A stretch of 64,000 nucleotides of DNA, from contig OZ006973.1 in the NCBI GenBank assembly GCA_963931085.1, positions 372,001 through 436,000 of the forward strand, written 5' to 3'. Under the pieces are notes generated by a model, which made no database searches, was not told where the DNA came from, and saw only the letters and a program-made list of their open reading frames with translations. The stretch comes from UMGS1994 sp944386155. GTDB taxonomy: Bacteria > Bacillota > Clostridia > TANB77 > CAG-508. The position numbers were made by a program, and so were the translations under genes. This document shows, piece after piece, positions 42,799 through 52,497 of this stretch (position 1 is its first letter; each line of letters starts with the position of its first letter).

Positions 42799-43941
42799 AT
42801 GAGAAAATTATTTACATCAGAAAGTGTAACAGAAGGACATCCAGATAAAGTTTGTGATTTAATATCAGATAGTATTTTAGATGCATATTTAGAGCAAGAT
42901 GAAAATTCTAGAGTAGCTTGTGAAACAGTTGCAAGTAAAGGAGAGATTATAGTTACTGGAGAGATAACATCAAAAGGAACAGTAGATATTGAGAAAATTG
43001 TTAGAAACACTCTAAAAGAAATAGGATATGATAATGCAAAAACTGATATTGATTATAGAACTTGCAAAGTTCATATAAATATTTCAAAACAATCAGATGA
43101 TATAGCTTTAGGTGTAGACAATGCACTAGAGACTAAAGGAAAAGAAGAGGGAGTAGAAGGTGCTGGAGATCAAGGATTAATGTTTGGATTTGCTGTCGAT
43201 GAAACAGAAGAACTTATGCCACTTCCAATATCACTTGCTCATAAATTATCTAGAAGATTAACTTTAGTTAGAAAACAAGGTATATTAGATTATTTAAGAC
43301 CAGATGGAAAAACTCAAGTTACAGTAGAATATAAGAAAAATGTCCCATATAGAATAGATACTGTAGTAGTGTCTACTCAACATAAGGAAGAAGTATCTTT
43401 AGAGAAGATTAGAGAAGATATAAAAAGAGAAGTTATTGAAAAAGTAATACCAAAAGAATTATTAGATAACAATACGAAGTATTTTATAAATCCAACAGGA
43501 AGATTCGTAATAGGTGGACCACTTGGGGATAGTGGACTTACTGGTAGAAAAATTATTGCAGATACATATGGTGGATATAGCCGTCATGGTGGAGGTGCTT
43601 TTTCAGGTAAAGATCCTACAAAAGTAGATAGATCTGCAGCATATATGGCGAGATTTATTGCTAAAAATATAGTAGCAAATGGATTTGCTAAAAAATGTGA
43701 GATACAACTTTCTTATGCAATTGGAGTTGCAAAACCAATATCTATTTATGTTGAGACATTTGGAACAAATACTATTCCTGAAGAAGATATAGCAAATAAA
43801 GTTTATAAAATATTTGATTTGACACCAAGAGGAATTATTAAATTTTTAGATTTAAAGAAACCAATATATAAATTAACAACAAATTATGGACATTTTGGAA
43901 AAGAAAATCTTCCATGGGAAAAAATAATTTCTATGAAATAA
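42799..43941 (+). CDS. metK: S-adenosylmethionine synthetase
   Basis: 380 residues from ATG 42799 after AGGAGGAGA; the frame is open upstream into the riboswitch but that part is not coding. FTSESVTEGHPDKVCDLISD, GAGDQGLMFGFA and GGGAFSGKDPTKVDRSAAY are diagnostic. It makes SAM from methionine and ATP and is feedback-controlled by the SAM-I riboswitch. Confidence 0.97.
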   Translation: MRKLFTSESVTEGHPDKVCDLISDSILDAYLEQDENSRVACETVASKGEIIVTGEITSKGTVDIEKIVRNTLKEIGYDNAKTDIDYRTCKVHINISKQSDDIALGVDNALETKGKEEGVEGAGDQGLMFGFAVDETEELMPLPISLAHKLSRRLTLVRKQGILDYLRPDGKTQVTVEYKKNVPYRIDTVVVSTQHKEEVSLEKIREDIKREVIEKVIPKELLDNNTKYFINPTGRFVIGGPLGDSGLTGRKIIADTYGGYSRHGGGAFSGKDPTKVDRSAAYMARFIAKNIVANGFAKKCEIQLSYAIGVAKPISIYVETFGTNTIPEEDIANKVYKIFDLTPRGIIKFLDLKKPIYKLTTNYGHFGKENLPWEKIISMK

Positions 43942-43955
43942 CTAAATAAATTAGA

Positions 43956-43984
43956 TTGACACACAAAAACAAATGTTCTATAAT
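43956..43984 (+). promoter_or_regulatory. Promoter of the Y-family polymerase gene
   Basis: TTGACA (43956-43961), 17-base spacer, TATAAT (43979-43984); predicted untranslated leader is only about 11 bases. An inverted CACAAA/TTTGTG surrounds the -10. No clear LexA box. Confidence 0.7.
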
Positions 43985-44001
43985 GTTTGTGGGTGATTTA
44001 T

Positions 44002-45207
44002 ATGGAAAAGAGAATATTACATATAGATGTTAATAATGCTTTTTTATCTTGGACTGCAGTAGATAGATTAAAACATGGTGATAAATTAGATTTAAGGACT
44101 ATTCCTGCAATTATTGGTGGAGATGAATCTCAAAGAAAAGGAATTGTTGTTGCTAAAAGTAATATAGCAAAACAATTCGGAATAAAAACAGGAGAGCCAA
44201 TTTATCAAGCAAGAAAAAAATGTCCAAGTATTATTACTGTTCCAGCAAATCATTCTTTATACAAAAAATATTCAGATAATTTATATAAATTATTTTGTGA
44301 ATATACAGATAAGATTGAAAGATTTTCGATTGATGAATGTTTTTTAGATTTAACAGAATTCATAAAACCTGGAGAAGATGTTTTAAAAATTGCAATAGAA
44401 ATAAAAGAAAGAGTAAAAAAAGAATTAGGTTTTACAGTTAATATAGGAATATCAGATGATAAAATTTTAGCAAAAATGGCATCTGATTTTGAAAAACCAG
44501 ATAAAATACATACATTATTTAAAAATGAGATTGAGTATAAAATGTGGAATTTACCGATTTCAGAATTATTTATGGTTGGTAAAAAATCATTAAATAAATT
44601 AGATAAGTTAGGAATAAAGACGATTGGTGATTTAGCAAAAAAAGATGAAAGATTTATAATAAAACATTTTGGAAAATATGGTTTTATGATATGGTCTTAT
44701 GCAAATGGTAATAGTAATGAAGAAGTAAATTATAAAGAATCTAGGCCGAAAGGTATAGGAAACAGTGTAACACTTCCTTATGATATGGCAAGTATAGAGC
44801 AATTAACTCCTGTACTTGTAAGATTAAGTGAACAAGTATCATATAGATTGAGAAAAGAAAATATGATAGCAAGTGTAGTAAATGTACAATTAAAAAATAA
44901 TAAATTTGAAGTATATTCTCATCAAAAAAAATTACCGCATAGAACAGATTCTTCAAAAGAGATTACTAAAGCTGCAAAAGAACTTTTAGAAGAATTATAT
45001 AAAGGTGATAAAATTAGATTAATTGGAATCAGAGTAGATGGACTTTCTGGAAAAGATGAAATTCAATTATCTCTTTTTGATGAAAAAGAAGAATCAAAAG
45101 ATAAGAAAATAGATAAAACAGTCGACTACTTAAAAGAAAAATTTGGTTATGGTATGATAAAAAAGGCATCAGAAATAAAAAGAGAAGACAAACAAATTAA
45201 ACTATAA
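44002..45207 (+). CDS. dinB: Y-family DNA polymerase (DinB/UmuC)
   Basis: 401 residues from ATG 44002 (GGGTGAT site). ILHIDVNNAFLSW holds the first catalytic aspartate, and RFSIDECFLDLTEF the second pair. A helix-hairpin-helix region lies around KLDKLGIKTIGDLAKKD. The C-terminal QLSLF is a sliding-clamp binding motif. It performs translesion synthesis. Confidence 0.92.
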   Translation: MEKRILHIDVNNAFLSWTAVDRLKHGDKLDLRTIPAIIGGDESQRKGIVVAKSNIAKQFGIKTGEPIYQARKKCPSIITVPANHSLYKKYSDNLYKLFCEYTDKIERFSIDECFLDLTEFIKPGEDVLKIAIEIKERVKKELGFTVNIGISDDKILAKMASDFEKPDKIHTLFKNEIEYKMWNLPISELFMVGKKSLNKLDKLGIKTIGDLAKKDERFIIKHFGKYGFMIWSYANGNSNEEVNYKESRPKGIGNSVTLPYDMASIEQLTPVLVRLSEQVSYRLRKENMIASVVNVQLKNNKFEVYSHQKKLPHRTDSSKEITKAAKELLEELYKGDKIRLIGIRVDGLSGKDEIQLSLFDEKEESKDKKIDKTVDYLKEKFGYGMIKKASEIKREDKQIKL

Positions 45208-45252
45208 ATACATATAATATACTATAATCATAAAAATAAGTAGGTGATATAA

Positions 45253-45492
45253 ATGGAGCCAGATATAATAATAAACTGTAACAAAAAATGCAATAATAAA
45301 TGTAATTGCTTTAAAATAATAATTGCAATTTTATCTGTTATATTAGCTTTTGCTTTAGGTATAGTTCTAGAGTCAGCAGTTAATTTAGTAAGCGCTTTAA
45401 GTTTAGCATATTTTATAGCAGTAATTACAATTTTAATAATTGCAATTTTATCTATAATAATATTTGCAAAATGTATATGTAAAAGATTGTAG
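45253..45492 (+). CDS. Small two-helix membrane protein
   Basis: 79 residues. A cysteine-rich N-terminus (NCNKKCNNKCNCF, Cys at about 9, 13, 17, 19) is followed by two membrane helices (about 21-42 and 48-72) and a basic, cysteine-containing tail CICKRL. Not recognised. TAGGTGAT precedes the ATG; a terminator follows. Confidence 0.6.
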   Translation: MEPDIIINCNKKCNNKCNCFKIIIAILSVILAFALGIVLESAVNLVSALSLAYFIAVITILIIAILSIIIFAKCICKRL

Positions 45493-45527
45493 AAAAATGG
45501 AGATGAGAAATCATCTCCATTTTTAAA
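45493..45527 (+). terminator. Terminator after the small membrane protein
   Basis: AAAAATGGAGATGA/TCATCTCCATTTTT, loop GAAA. Confidence 0.85.
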
Positions 45528-45621
45528 ATATAAATATATTGTAAATTAATAAGTAGTGTGATAAAATTCTTTTGTAAGCATATTGCTTTATAAAAGCAAA
45601 AGGAAAGGGAAGATGGTGTAA

Positions 45622-46902
45622 ATGGGAAATATTATATCAGTAGTTATGGCAGCAGGGAAAGGCACAAGAATGAAAACTAATAAATCAAAAGTAGTACATA
45701 AGATATATGGTAGAGAACTTGTAAATAGAGTAATAGATACTGCTGAAAAAGTAGGATCTGATGAAATAATTTGTGTAGTTGGACATCAAAAAGAATCTGT
45801 AATGGATGCTATAGGAAATAGAGCAAAGTTTGCTATCCAAGAAGATTTGCTTGGAACAGGTCATGCTTTAATGCAAGCAGTTCCTTATTTAGAAGGAAAA
45901 AGAGGAAAAGTTCTTATTTTATATGGAGATGTTCCACTAATAAGAGAAGAGACATTAAGATCTTTAATTAAAAAAAGTGAAGATAATAGCGAATATGCAA
46001 CTATAATTACTGCTATGTATGATAATCCAACAGGTTATGGAAGAATAATAAGAGATGTAGATGGTAGAGTTGTAGAGATAGTAGAAGAAAAAGATGCAAC
46101 AGAAGAGCAAAGAAAAATTAAAGAAATCAATTCAGGAATTTATTGTTTTGATATAGAAGAGTTATTAGAAGCTATTAAAGAAATAAAACCAAATAATGCT
46201 CAAGGAGAATATTACTTAACAGATGTTATTAAAATAATGAGTGAAAAAGGTTTAAAAACAGGAGCATTAATAGTAGAAGATAACACAGAAATATTAGGTG
46301 TAAATGACAGAATTCAACTTGAATTATTAACTAGAGTATTAAGAATGAGAATCAACATGGAGCATATGAGAGAGGGTGTTACAATAGAAGATTCTAACTG
46401 TACTTATATATATGACAATGTTAAGATTGGAAAAGATACTGTAATACATCCTAATACTACAATTAAATCTGGTGTTGTAATTGGAGAAAATTGTGAAATA
46501 GGTCCTAATGCATATATAAGAGAAGGTTGTGTTCTAGATGATAACGTTAAAATAGGAAGTTTTGTAGAAATTAAGAAAACTAAAGTTGGTAAAGGAAGCA
46601 AAGTGCCACATTTATCATACATGGGAGATTGTGAAATTGGTGAAAATGTAAATATTGGTTGTGGAACAATAACATGTAATTATGATGGTGCTGAAAAACA
46701 TAAAACAAAAATAGGAGATGATTCTTTTATAGGATCTAATGTAAATTTAGTAGCACCAGTAAATATAGGTAAAAATGTTGTAATTGCTGCAGGATCTACA
46801 ATTACAGAAGATGTACCAAGTAATGCTCTAAGTATAGCAAGAGAAAGACAAATAAATAAAGAAGACTGGAGTCTAACTCATAAGAAAACAAAGAAAAAAT
46901 AA
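45622..46902 (+). CDS. glmU: Bifunctional GlmU: GlcN-1-P acetyltransferase / GlcNAc-1-P uridyltransferase
   Basis: 426 residues. The N-terminal pyrophosphorylase domain has VVMAAGKGTRMKTNKSK, LGTGHALMQ and YGDVPLI; the C-terminal left-handed beta-helix has KIGSFVEIKKTKVG, GCGTITCNYDGAEKHKT and SVAAGSTI-like VVIAAGSTITEDV. It makes UDP-GlcNAc for the cell wall. Slightly shorter than the usual about 455 residues at the C-terminus but the acetyltransferase core is complete. Confidence 0.95.
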   Translation: MGNIISVVMAAGKGTRMKTNKSKVVHKIYGRELVNRVIDTAEKVGSDEIICVVGHQKESVMDAIGNRAKFAIQEDLLGTGHALMQAVPYLEGKRGKVLILYGDVPLIREETLRSLIKKSEDNSEYATIITAMYDNPTGYGRIIRDVDGRVVEIVEEKDATEEQRKIKEINSGIYCFDIEELLEAIKEIKPNNAQGEYYLTDVIKIMSEKGLKTGALIVEDNTEILGVNDRIQLELLTRVLRMRINMEHMREGVTIEDSNCTYIYDNVKIGKDTVIHPNTTIKSGVVIGENCEIGPNAYIREGCVLDDNVKIGSFVEIKKTKVGKGSKVPHLSYMGDCEIGENVNIGCGTITCNYDGAEKHKTKIGDDSFIGSNVNLVAPVNIGKNVVIAAGSTITEDVPSNALSIARERQINKEDWSLTHKKTKKK

Positions 46903-46912
46903 AAACAGAAAT

Positions 46913-46985
46913 TAAAAAATAAAAATAAAAATAAAAATAATAATAAAAATAATAATAAAAATATTAATATTAATATTTTAAGTAA
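46913..46985. repeat. Low-complexity A/T tract after glmU
   Basis: Repeats of AAAAT and AATAATAAAA. No coding or clear regulatory content. Confidence 0.7.
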
Positions 46986-46990
46986 ATAAA

Positions 46991-47025
46991 AGAAGCTTTA
47001 AGAAATATCTTAAAGCTTCTTTTTG
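46991..47025 (+). terminator. Bidirectional terminator, glmU and holin-like gene
   Basis: AGAAGCTTTAAG/CTTAAAGCTTCT stem (46991-47020) then Ts; convergent genes on both sides. Confidence 0.85.
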
Positions 47026-47403
47026 TTACATACCTTGTTCTCCTGGAATCATATAATCAATAATACCATAGATTAAAGCTCCTATTATAGCAGCCATCCA
47101 AGATATAGTGTATCCAGCTACAAAGAATTGAGTTGCATAAAGAACAATTACTGCTAAAACAAATCCTACAAAACCTTTACCAAACGCCATAGCATGTAAA
47201 CCTGTAAATTTAATTATTAAATAGTCCATAACTGTTAAAACTATTGCAGCTAATCCTAAAGCCCATATATTATTAATAGTAAAACCTGGAGTAAAAAAGG
47301 CTGTTACTGCAAGTATTATAGCAGCTGCTACTAATCTACCAATAATTTGTCCCCAAGTTCCAACTGATGAAGCGCTTTGTACATTAGAGTCATTATCATT
47401 CAT
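47026..47403 (-). CDS. Phage-holin-family-like integral membrane protein
   Basis: 125 residues with four predicted membrane helices (about 18-37, 43-61, 73-95 and 98-118) after a polar N-terminus MNDNDSNVQSASS. FFTPGFTINNIWALGLAA and MAAIIGALIYGIIDYMIPGE resemble the YvlD/phage holin 4-type family common in Firmicute chromosomes. Despite the name there is no phage context. GGAGG lies upstream of ATG 47403. Confidence 0.7.
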   Translation of the reverse strand: MNDNDSNVQSASSVGTWGQIIGRLVAAAIILAVTAFFTPGFTINNIWALGLAAIVLTVMDYLIIKFTGLHAMAFGKGFVGFVLAVIVLYATQFFVAGYTISWMAAIIGALIYGIIDYMIPGEQGM

Positions 47404-47656
47404 TTTAGAAAACCTCCTTCTTTAATAGTAAAAATATAAATGACTGTGCAGGTTATATCTATATTATTTACAATTTAAAAAAATTTATTCCTATTTAAAA
47501 ATATTATTTTAAGAATATTATTTACAAATAAGTAAAAAATATAAGTAAAATTAAAAAATAAATTTAAATAAAAAATAAATTTAAATAAAAAATAAATTAA
47601 GTTAGAAAAGTTAAATAGAATAAAATAAATTAAATTTATTATAAAGAAGGAATGAT

Positions 47657-48352
47657 ATGTTAATTATTTTTGCAAGAGCACTTGTTTTATATACTTTAGT
47701 ATTATTAGTTATGAGAATTATGGGAAAAAGAGAAATAGGCCAAATGCAACCTTTTGAATTTACTATTGCAATAGTGATAGCAGACTTAGCATCAACACCA
47801 ATGGCAGATACAGGAATACCACTTTCTCACGGGATAATTCCAATACTCGGACTTTTACTTGCTCATTTAGTAATATCATATGCAAATATTAAAAGTATAA
47901 ACGCAAGAGAATTTTTATGTGGAAAACCATCTATTTTGATATATCGTGGGAGAATAGATGAAAAAGTTTTATTAAAAGAGAGATTTACAATTAATGAACT
48001 TCAAGAAAGATTAAGAGGAAATGGTATTACAAATATTTCTGATGTTGAATATGCTATATTAGAAACTAGCGGGCAAGTAAATGTAATATTAAAACCTGAA
48101 AAACAAAATGTTACTATTGAAGATATGAAATTAAAAAAAGAATATCAAGGCATATCTTATGATCTAGTAATAGATGGAGTAGTGATGAGAGATAACTTAA
48201 ATCAAATTGGAAAAGATTATAAATGGTTAGAAAATCAAATTAATAAATTTGGATATAGAGTAAAAGATGCTTTAATAGTTACGATTGATGGAGATAATAA
48301 TATATTTTTTCAAGAAAAAATGAATTCTAAAAAGAGAGGAAAGATTGAATGA
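47657..48352 (+). CDS. DUF421 membrane protein (YetF/YrbG-like)
   Basis: 231 residues. Three N-terminal membrane helices, with the family motif VMRIMGKREIGQMQPFEFTI at about 18-37, then a cytoplasmic domain (FLCGKPSILIYRGRIDEKVL, ISDVEYAILETSGQVNVILK). Function unknown; spore germination or envelope roles are suggested for relatives. The stop overlaps the next start by four bases (ATGA). Confidence 0.88.
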   Translation: MLIIFARALVLYTLVLLVMRIMGKREIGQMQPFEFTIAIVIADLASTPMADTGIPLSHGIIPILGLLLAHLVISYANIKSINAREFLCGKPSILIYRGRIDEKVLLKERFTINELQERLRGNGITNISDVEYAILETSGQVNVILKPEKQNVTIEDMKLKKEYQGISYDLVIDGVVMRDNLNQIGKDYKWLENQINKFGYRVKDALIVTIDGDNNIFFQEKMNSKKRGKIE

Positions 48353-48738
48353 AAAAAGAAATTGTTATATCTATAATAATTGTTTTTCTAGTTGTTATAT
48401 CAGACTTTTTTACTAGTAATATAACTGATAATAGAATAAATGATATGAATTATTCTTTAAATAAAATGAAAGAAAATATTATTAATAATGAAAGTAGAGA
48501 TAATAAATTAATATTAGAAGCTGAAAATATAAAAAGAAAATGGGAAGATGATAATAACATTTTATCTTATTATATAGAACATGAAGAATTAGAAAAAGTA
48601 GGAACAGAAATAAGTTCATTATATAATTATGTAGAATCCAATGACATAAATCAAGCGTTAGACTCTATTTCTAGATTAGAATTTATATTAGATCATATAT
48701 CAAAAAAGTACGATTTTGAATTAAATAACTTTTTTTAA
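48349..48738 (+). CDS. DUF4363 family protein
   Basis: 129 residues. N-terminal membrane helix (about 5-23, IVISIIIVFLVVISDFF) and a helical charged outside domain ending FILDHISKKYDFELNNFF. Pairs with DUF421 genes in Clostridia, here with a four-base overlap, implying a shared complex. Function unknown. Confidence 0.8.
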   Translation: MKKEIVISIIIVFLVVISDFFTSNITDNRINDMNYSLNKMKENIINNESRDNKLILEAENIKRKWEDDNNILSYYIEHEELEKVGTEISSLYNYVESNDINQALDSISRLEFILDHISKKYDFELNNFF

Positions 48739-48817
48739 GCTTATACACAATTTAAAATCTTATTTCATAAATTAATAATATAAGAAACATATATTTATTT
48801 AGGAAGGAATAATGATT

Positions 48818-49948
48818 ATGATATATTTTGATTATGCAGCAACAACACCAGTAGATATAAGAGTAGTAAATAAGATGTTACCATATTTTAATAAAGAATT
48901 TGGAAATCCTTCATCTATATATGATTTAGGAAAGTCTAGTAAGTATGCAATAAACTTTGCAAGAAAAGAGATTGCAGATGCGATTAATTGCTATCCTGAA
49001 GAGATATATTTTACTAGTTGTGGTAGCGAAAGTGATAATTTAGCAATAAAAGGAATTGCTAAAGCAAATAGAGTTAAAGGAAATCATATAATTACTAGTA
49101 AGATTGAACATCCAGCAGTAATAAATACATGCAAATCTCTTGAAAAAGAAGGATTTGAAGTAACGTATTTAGATGTTGATAAAAATGGTTTTGTTAATAT
49201 AAATGAATTAGAAAAAGCAATAAAAAATAATACTATATTGATATCTATAATGTATGCAAACAATGAAATAGGAACAGTTCAAGATGTAGATAAAATAGGA
49301 GAGATTGCAAGAAAAAGAAATATTATTTTTCATACTGATAGTGTTCAAACAGTAGGAAATATAAGAATAGATGTAAGAAAAAGCAATATAGATAGCTTAT
49401 CAATGTCTGCTCACAAGTTTTATGGACCAAAAGGTGTAGGGGCATTATATGTAAGAAGCGGAGTAAACTTTAATAGACAACAAGATGGAGGACATCAAGA
49501 AAAAGAGAAAAGATCTGGTACAGAAAATGTCCCAGGAATAGTAGGAATGGGGTATGCTATTTCTTTGGCAAGCAATGAGATAGAAAGTCATACAGAAAAA
49601 ATAAAATATTTAAGAGATTTATATATAAAATCAATTATAAATGAAGTTCCGAATATTTATATTAATGGTAGTTTAGATAAAAGACTACCAGGAAATGCGA
49701 ATATTTCATATCTAGGAATAAAAGGAGCAAAAATGGTAGAATTATTAAATGAGAGAGGAATATGTGCATCAAGTGGTTCTGCGTGTAGTGCGGGTTTGAT
49801 TAAACCATCAAATGTAATCTTAGCTACTACTAAAAATAGTAATATAGCGTCATCTGCATTAAGAACTACTTTTGGAAAATATAATACAATAGATGATATA
49901 AATTATTTAGTGGAAAATATTAAAGATATAGTAAAGAAATATAGGTAA
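48818..49948 (+). CDS. Cysteine desulfurase, NifS/IscS type
   Basis: 376 residues from ATG 48818, giving the usual MIYFDYAATTP start; an ATG at 48812 is closer to AGGAAGG. PLP lysine K200 in SAHKFYGPKG and catalytic C323 in ASSGSACSAG, on the longer loop of class I enzymes. Supplies sulfur for Fe-S clusters or tRNA thiolation; no partner scaffold is adjacent, though a NifU-like gene lies at 17425. Confidence 0.92.
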   Translation: MIYFDYAATTPVDIRVVNKMLPYFNKEFGNPSSIYDLGKSSKYAINFARKEIADAINCYPEEIYFTSCGSESDNLAIKGIAKANRVKGNHIITSKIEHPAVINTCKSLEKEGFEVTYLDVDKNGFVNINELEKAIKNNTILISIMYANNEIGTVQDVDKIGEIARKRNIIFHTDSVQTVGNIRIDVRKSNIDSLSMSAHKFYGPKGVGALYVRSGVNFNRQQDGGHQEKEKRSGTENVPGIVGMGYAISLASNEIESHTEKIKYLRDLYIKSIINEVPNIYINGSLDKRLPGNANISYLGIKGAKMVELLNERGICASSGSACSAGLIKPSNVILATTKNSNIASSALRTTFGKYNTIDDINYLVENIKDIVKKYR

Positions 49949-49966
49949 AAAATAAAAAAACAAATA

Positions 49967-50003
49967 AAAATAGATGTATTTAAAAATTAAATACATCTAT
50001 TTT
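49967..50003 (+). terminator. Bidirectional terminator, desulfurase and SPFH genes
   Basis: Perfect 15-pair stem AAAATAGATGTATTT/AAATACATCTATTTT between convergent genes. Confidence 0.85.
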
Positions 50004-50032
50004 AGTGCTTAAAAGTTTTACAAAAATCTATG

Positions 50033-51046
50033 TTATTGATTATTTGTAACATTATTATTAGATACATTATTTGTATTAGTATTTTCTGTTGAATCAGGAA
50101 CATTTGATGTTTTTGCATGTTTTGATTTAGCTGATTTTTTTACATTGTCAGTAACAACATCTTTTAATGCTCCTATACTACTTAAAGCTGATGTTGCTTC
50201 AAATGGTATAAATATTTTATTTGCATCACCTTTAGCAACTTCTTGAAGTGCTTCGAGTGATTTTAATTGAACTAATTTTTCATCAGGATTTGAATCCTTG
50301 ATAGCATCATATACTAATTGAATTTCTTTTGCTTTAGCTTCAGCAACTTGTTTTATAGCATCTGCCTCACCAGTAGCCTTTTTAATTGTAGCTTCTCTTT
50401 GAGCTTCAGCATCTAATATTGCAGCTTCTTTTCTACCTTCAGCAAGAGTAATTGCAGATTGTCTTTTACCTTCAGCTTCAAGAATTAAAGCTCTTTTATT
50501 TCTTTCTGCGTTCATTTGTTTTTCCATTGCATCTCTAATATCTGCTGGAGGAGTGATATCTTTAATTTCAACACGGTCTACTTTACATCCCCATTGATCA
50601 GTAGCTTCGCTTAATATAATTCTTAATCTATCATTTATCATATCCCTAGAACTAAATGTTTCATCAAGTTCCATTTTACCAACGATATCACGAATTGTTG
50701 TAATTGCTAAATATTCTATACCTTTTCTTAAAGATTGAATTTCATATACTGCTTTTGCAGGTTCTATGATCTTATAGAATACAACTGTATCGATTGTGAT
50801 TGTAACGTTATCAGAAGTGATAACACTTTGTGGTGGGATTTCCATAGTTTGTTGTTTTAAACTTACAACAGATCTTACTTTATCAATAAATGGAATAATT
50901 ATTGTAAGACCAGCATCGGCAATTTTATGGAATTTACCTAACCTTTCTATAATATATACTTCAGATTGTCTAACAACTTTAATTGTATGATATGCAACAA
51001 ATCCAAGTAGAGCAATTATTACTATAAATGCAACAAATCCGCCCAT
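50033..51046 (-). CDS. SPFH/stomatin-like membrane protein
   Basis: 337 residues from ATG 51046, set by TAGGAGG upstream; a longer frame to 51097 lacks a site. An N-terminal membrane hairpin (about 3-19) is followed by the SPFH/band-7 domain (SEVYIIERLGKFHKI, FIDKVRSVVSLKQQTMEIP, DIVGKMELDETFSSRD), coiled coil rich in A/E/K, and an Asn/Thr-rich tail. Such proteins organise membrane microdomains. No NfeD partner gene is next to it. Confidence 0.9.
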   Translation of the reverse strand: MGGFVAFIVIIALLGFVAYHTIKVVRQSEVYIIERLGKFHKIADAGLTIIIPFIDKVRSVVSLKQQTMEIPPQSVITSDNVTITIDTVVFYKIIEPAKAVYEIQSLRKGIEYLAITTIRDIVGKMELDETFSSRDMINDRLRIILSEATDQWGCKVDRVEIKDITPPADIRDAMEKQMNAERNKRALILEAEGKRQSAITLAEGRKEAAILDAEAQREATIKKATGEADAIKQVAEAKAKEIQLVYDAIKDSNPDEKLVQLKSLEALQEVAKGDANKIFIPFEATSALSSIGALKDVVTDNVKKSAKSKHAKTSNVPDSTENTNTNNVSNNNVTNNQ

Positions 51047-51352
51047 ATTTTTTCCTCCTAAAAATTTATATATATTGAAATGATTATCTTTATTCAAAAA
51101 TCACTATAATTATACCATAAAATTCCCTTAAAATAAAGAGATTTTTGAAAAAATATGACAATTTACGAACACTTTTATAAGAAATAATATAATTTTAGTA
51201 AATTATATTTGTGAAAATCATCTTTTATGATATACTTTAAAAAGTAAATAACATATATGTATAAAAATAAAAATTAAATAATAATTAAAAAATGCTATAA
51301 ATTGATTATTTATAAAGATGAAATTTAAGTTAAAAGTAAAAGAGGGATAAAG

Positions 51353-52387
51353 GTGAATAAAAGACGTTCAAGACATAAAAATTCAAATAAAGAAAGTTTC
51401 TTCAGAACATATAGAAGAATTATAATAGTTCTTTTAGAGTTAATCATATTATGCTTAATATTCAAATATGCACCAAATTATATAAAAGATAGTGATAATT
51501 TAAAAGTATATATAAATAATAATAATGTTACATATAAATATGAACCATTTATAAAAGAAAAAACATTATATATTTCAGTAGATGATTTAAATAATTTATT
51601 AGATACAAATACATATGTAGAAAATGATGATAATGAAAAAGTTATAATATCTATTTCAGAAAATAAAGTAATTAAATTTAATGAAAATAGTAATGAAATA
51701 GAAGTTAATAATATTTCTAGTAAAATAGATAGTAAAGTTGAAGAAAAAAATGGTGTTTATTATATTCCATTATCTGATATAGATGAATTATATAATTTAG
51801 AAATTAAAGAACATATTGATACTAATATTATAAATATAGAATCACTAAATAAAGAAAAGAAAGTCGCATACTTGAATAAAAAAGATAAGCTAAAATATAA
51901 AGATACAGTATTTTCTAAAACTATAGAAAGTTTAAAAAAGGGAGAAGAAGTTATTATCATTTCAAAAGGTGATAAATGGACTAAAGTACAATCAAGAGAC
52001 GGTTTAGTTGGATATGTAAAAACAAATAAATTGTTTAATGAAAAAGTAGTAAGAGAAAATCTAGACATATCTAATGAAATTAAAGTAGAAAATAATGAAG
52101 ATGTTTCAGTATTATCTAATAAAGATATAGATGAAAGTATAGATGAGATAACTTCTAATTATGAATCTAGAAAAGATTTTATATTAAAAATAATGAATAC
52201 AGCAATATCTAAGCGTTTAAAAGGTGTAAAAGTAGATTTTGATAATATAGAAAATGAAGATAATTATTATAGATTTTTATCAGAACTTAGACCATATTTA
52301 AATGATTACGGAATTTCTTTAATAGTAGTAAAAAAAGATAATTTAGATGAAAATATATTAAGTAAAATTGTAAATCAAGTTGAATAG
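51353..52387 (+). CDS. Membrane-anchored SH3 protein with a truncated GH18-like end
   Basis: 344 residues from GTG 51353 (AGAGGGA site). Basic N-terminus, membrane anchor (about 21-40), a stalk-like copper-amine-oxidase-N-type region (LYISVDDLNNLLD), an SH3 domain (about 190-230, GEEVIIISKGDKWTKVQSRD), and a C-terminus resembling the start of a GH18 barrel (GVKVDFDNIENEDNYYRFL). The catalytic Glu of the DxxDxDxE motif appears as Asp and the barrel ends early, so it is probably a binding protein. Full GH18 versions are known in sporulating relatives. Confidence 0.6.
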   Translation: MNKRRSRHKNSNKESFFRTYRRIIIVLLELIILCLIFKYAPNYIKDSDNLKVYINNNNVTYKYEPFIKEKTLYISVDDLNNLLDTNTYVENDDNEKVIISISENKVIKFNENSNEIEVNNISSKIDSKVEEKNGVYYIPLSDIDELYNLEIKEHIDTNIINIESLNKEKKVAYLNKKDKLKYKDTVFSKTIESLKKGEEVIIISKGDKWTKVQSRDGLVGYVKTNKLFNEKVVRENLDISNEIKVENNEDVSVLSNKDIDESIDEITSNYESRKDFILKIMNTAISKRLKGVKVDFDNIENEDNYYRFLSELRPYLNDYGISLIVVKKDNLDENILSKIVNQVE

Positions 52388-52497
52388 CAAAATAAGTAAT
52401 AAACATTAAAAATTACATAAAATAAATTAAAAACGAAATAAAAAATTACATATAACAAAAAACAAAATAAATAATAAATTAAAGAAAAGAGGTAAAT

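Noticed and set aside
43956..43996. LexA box at the Y-family polymerase promoter
   Set aside because: The inverted CACAAA/TTTGTG does not match the GAAC-N4-GTTC form.
46913..46985. Functional element in the A/T tract after glmU
   Set aside because: Simple sequence with no stem, motif or frame; looks like slippage.
47026..47403. Phage lysis holin
   Set aside because: Only the family name suggests phage; the gene is solitary and of a type common in chromosomes.
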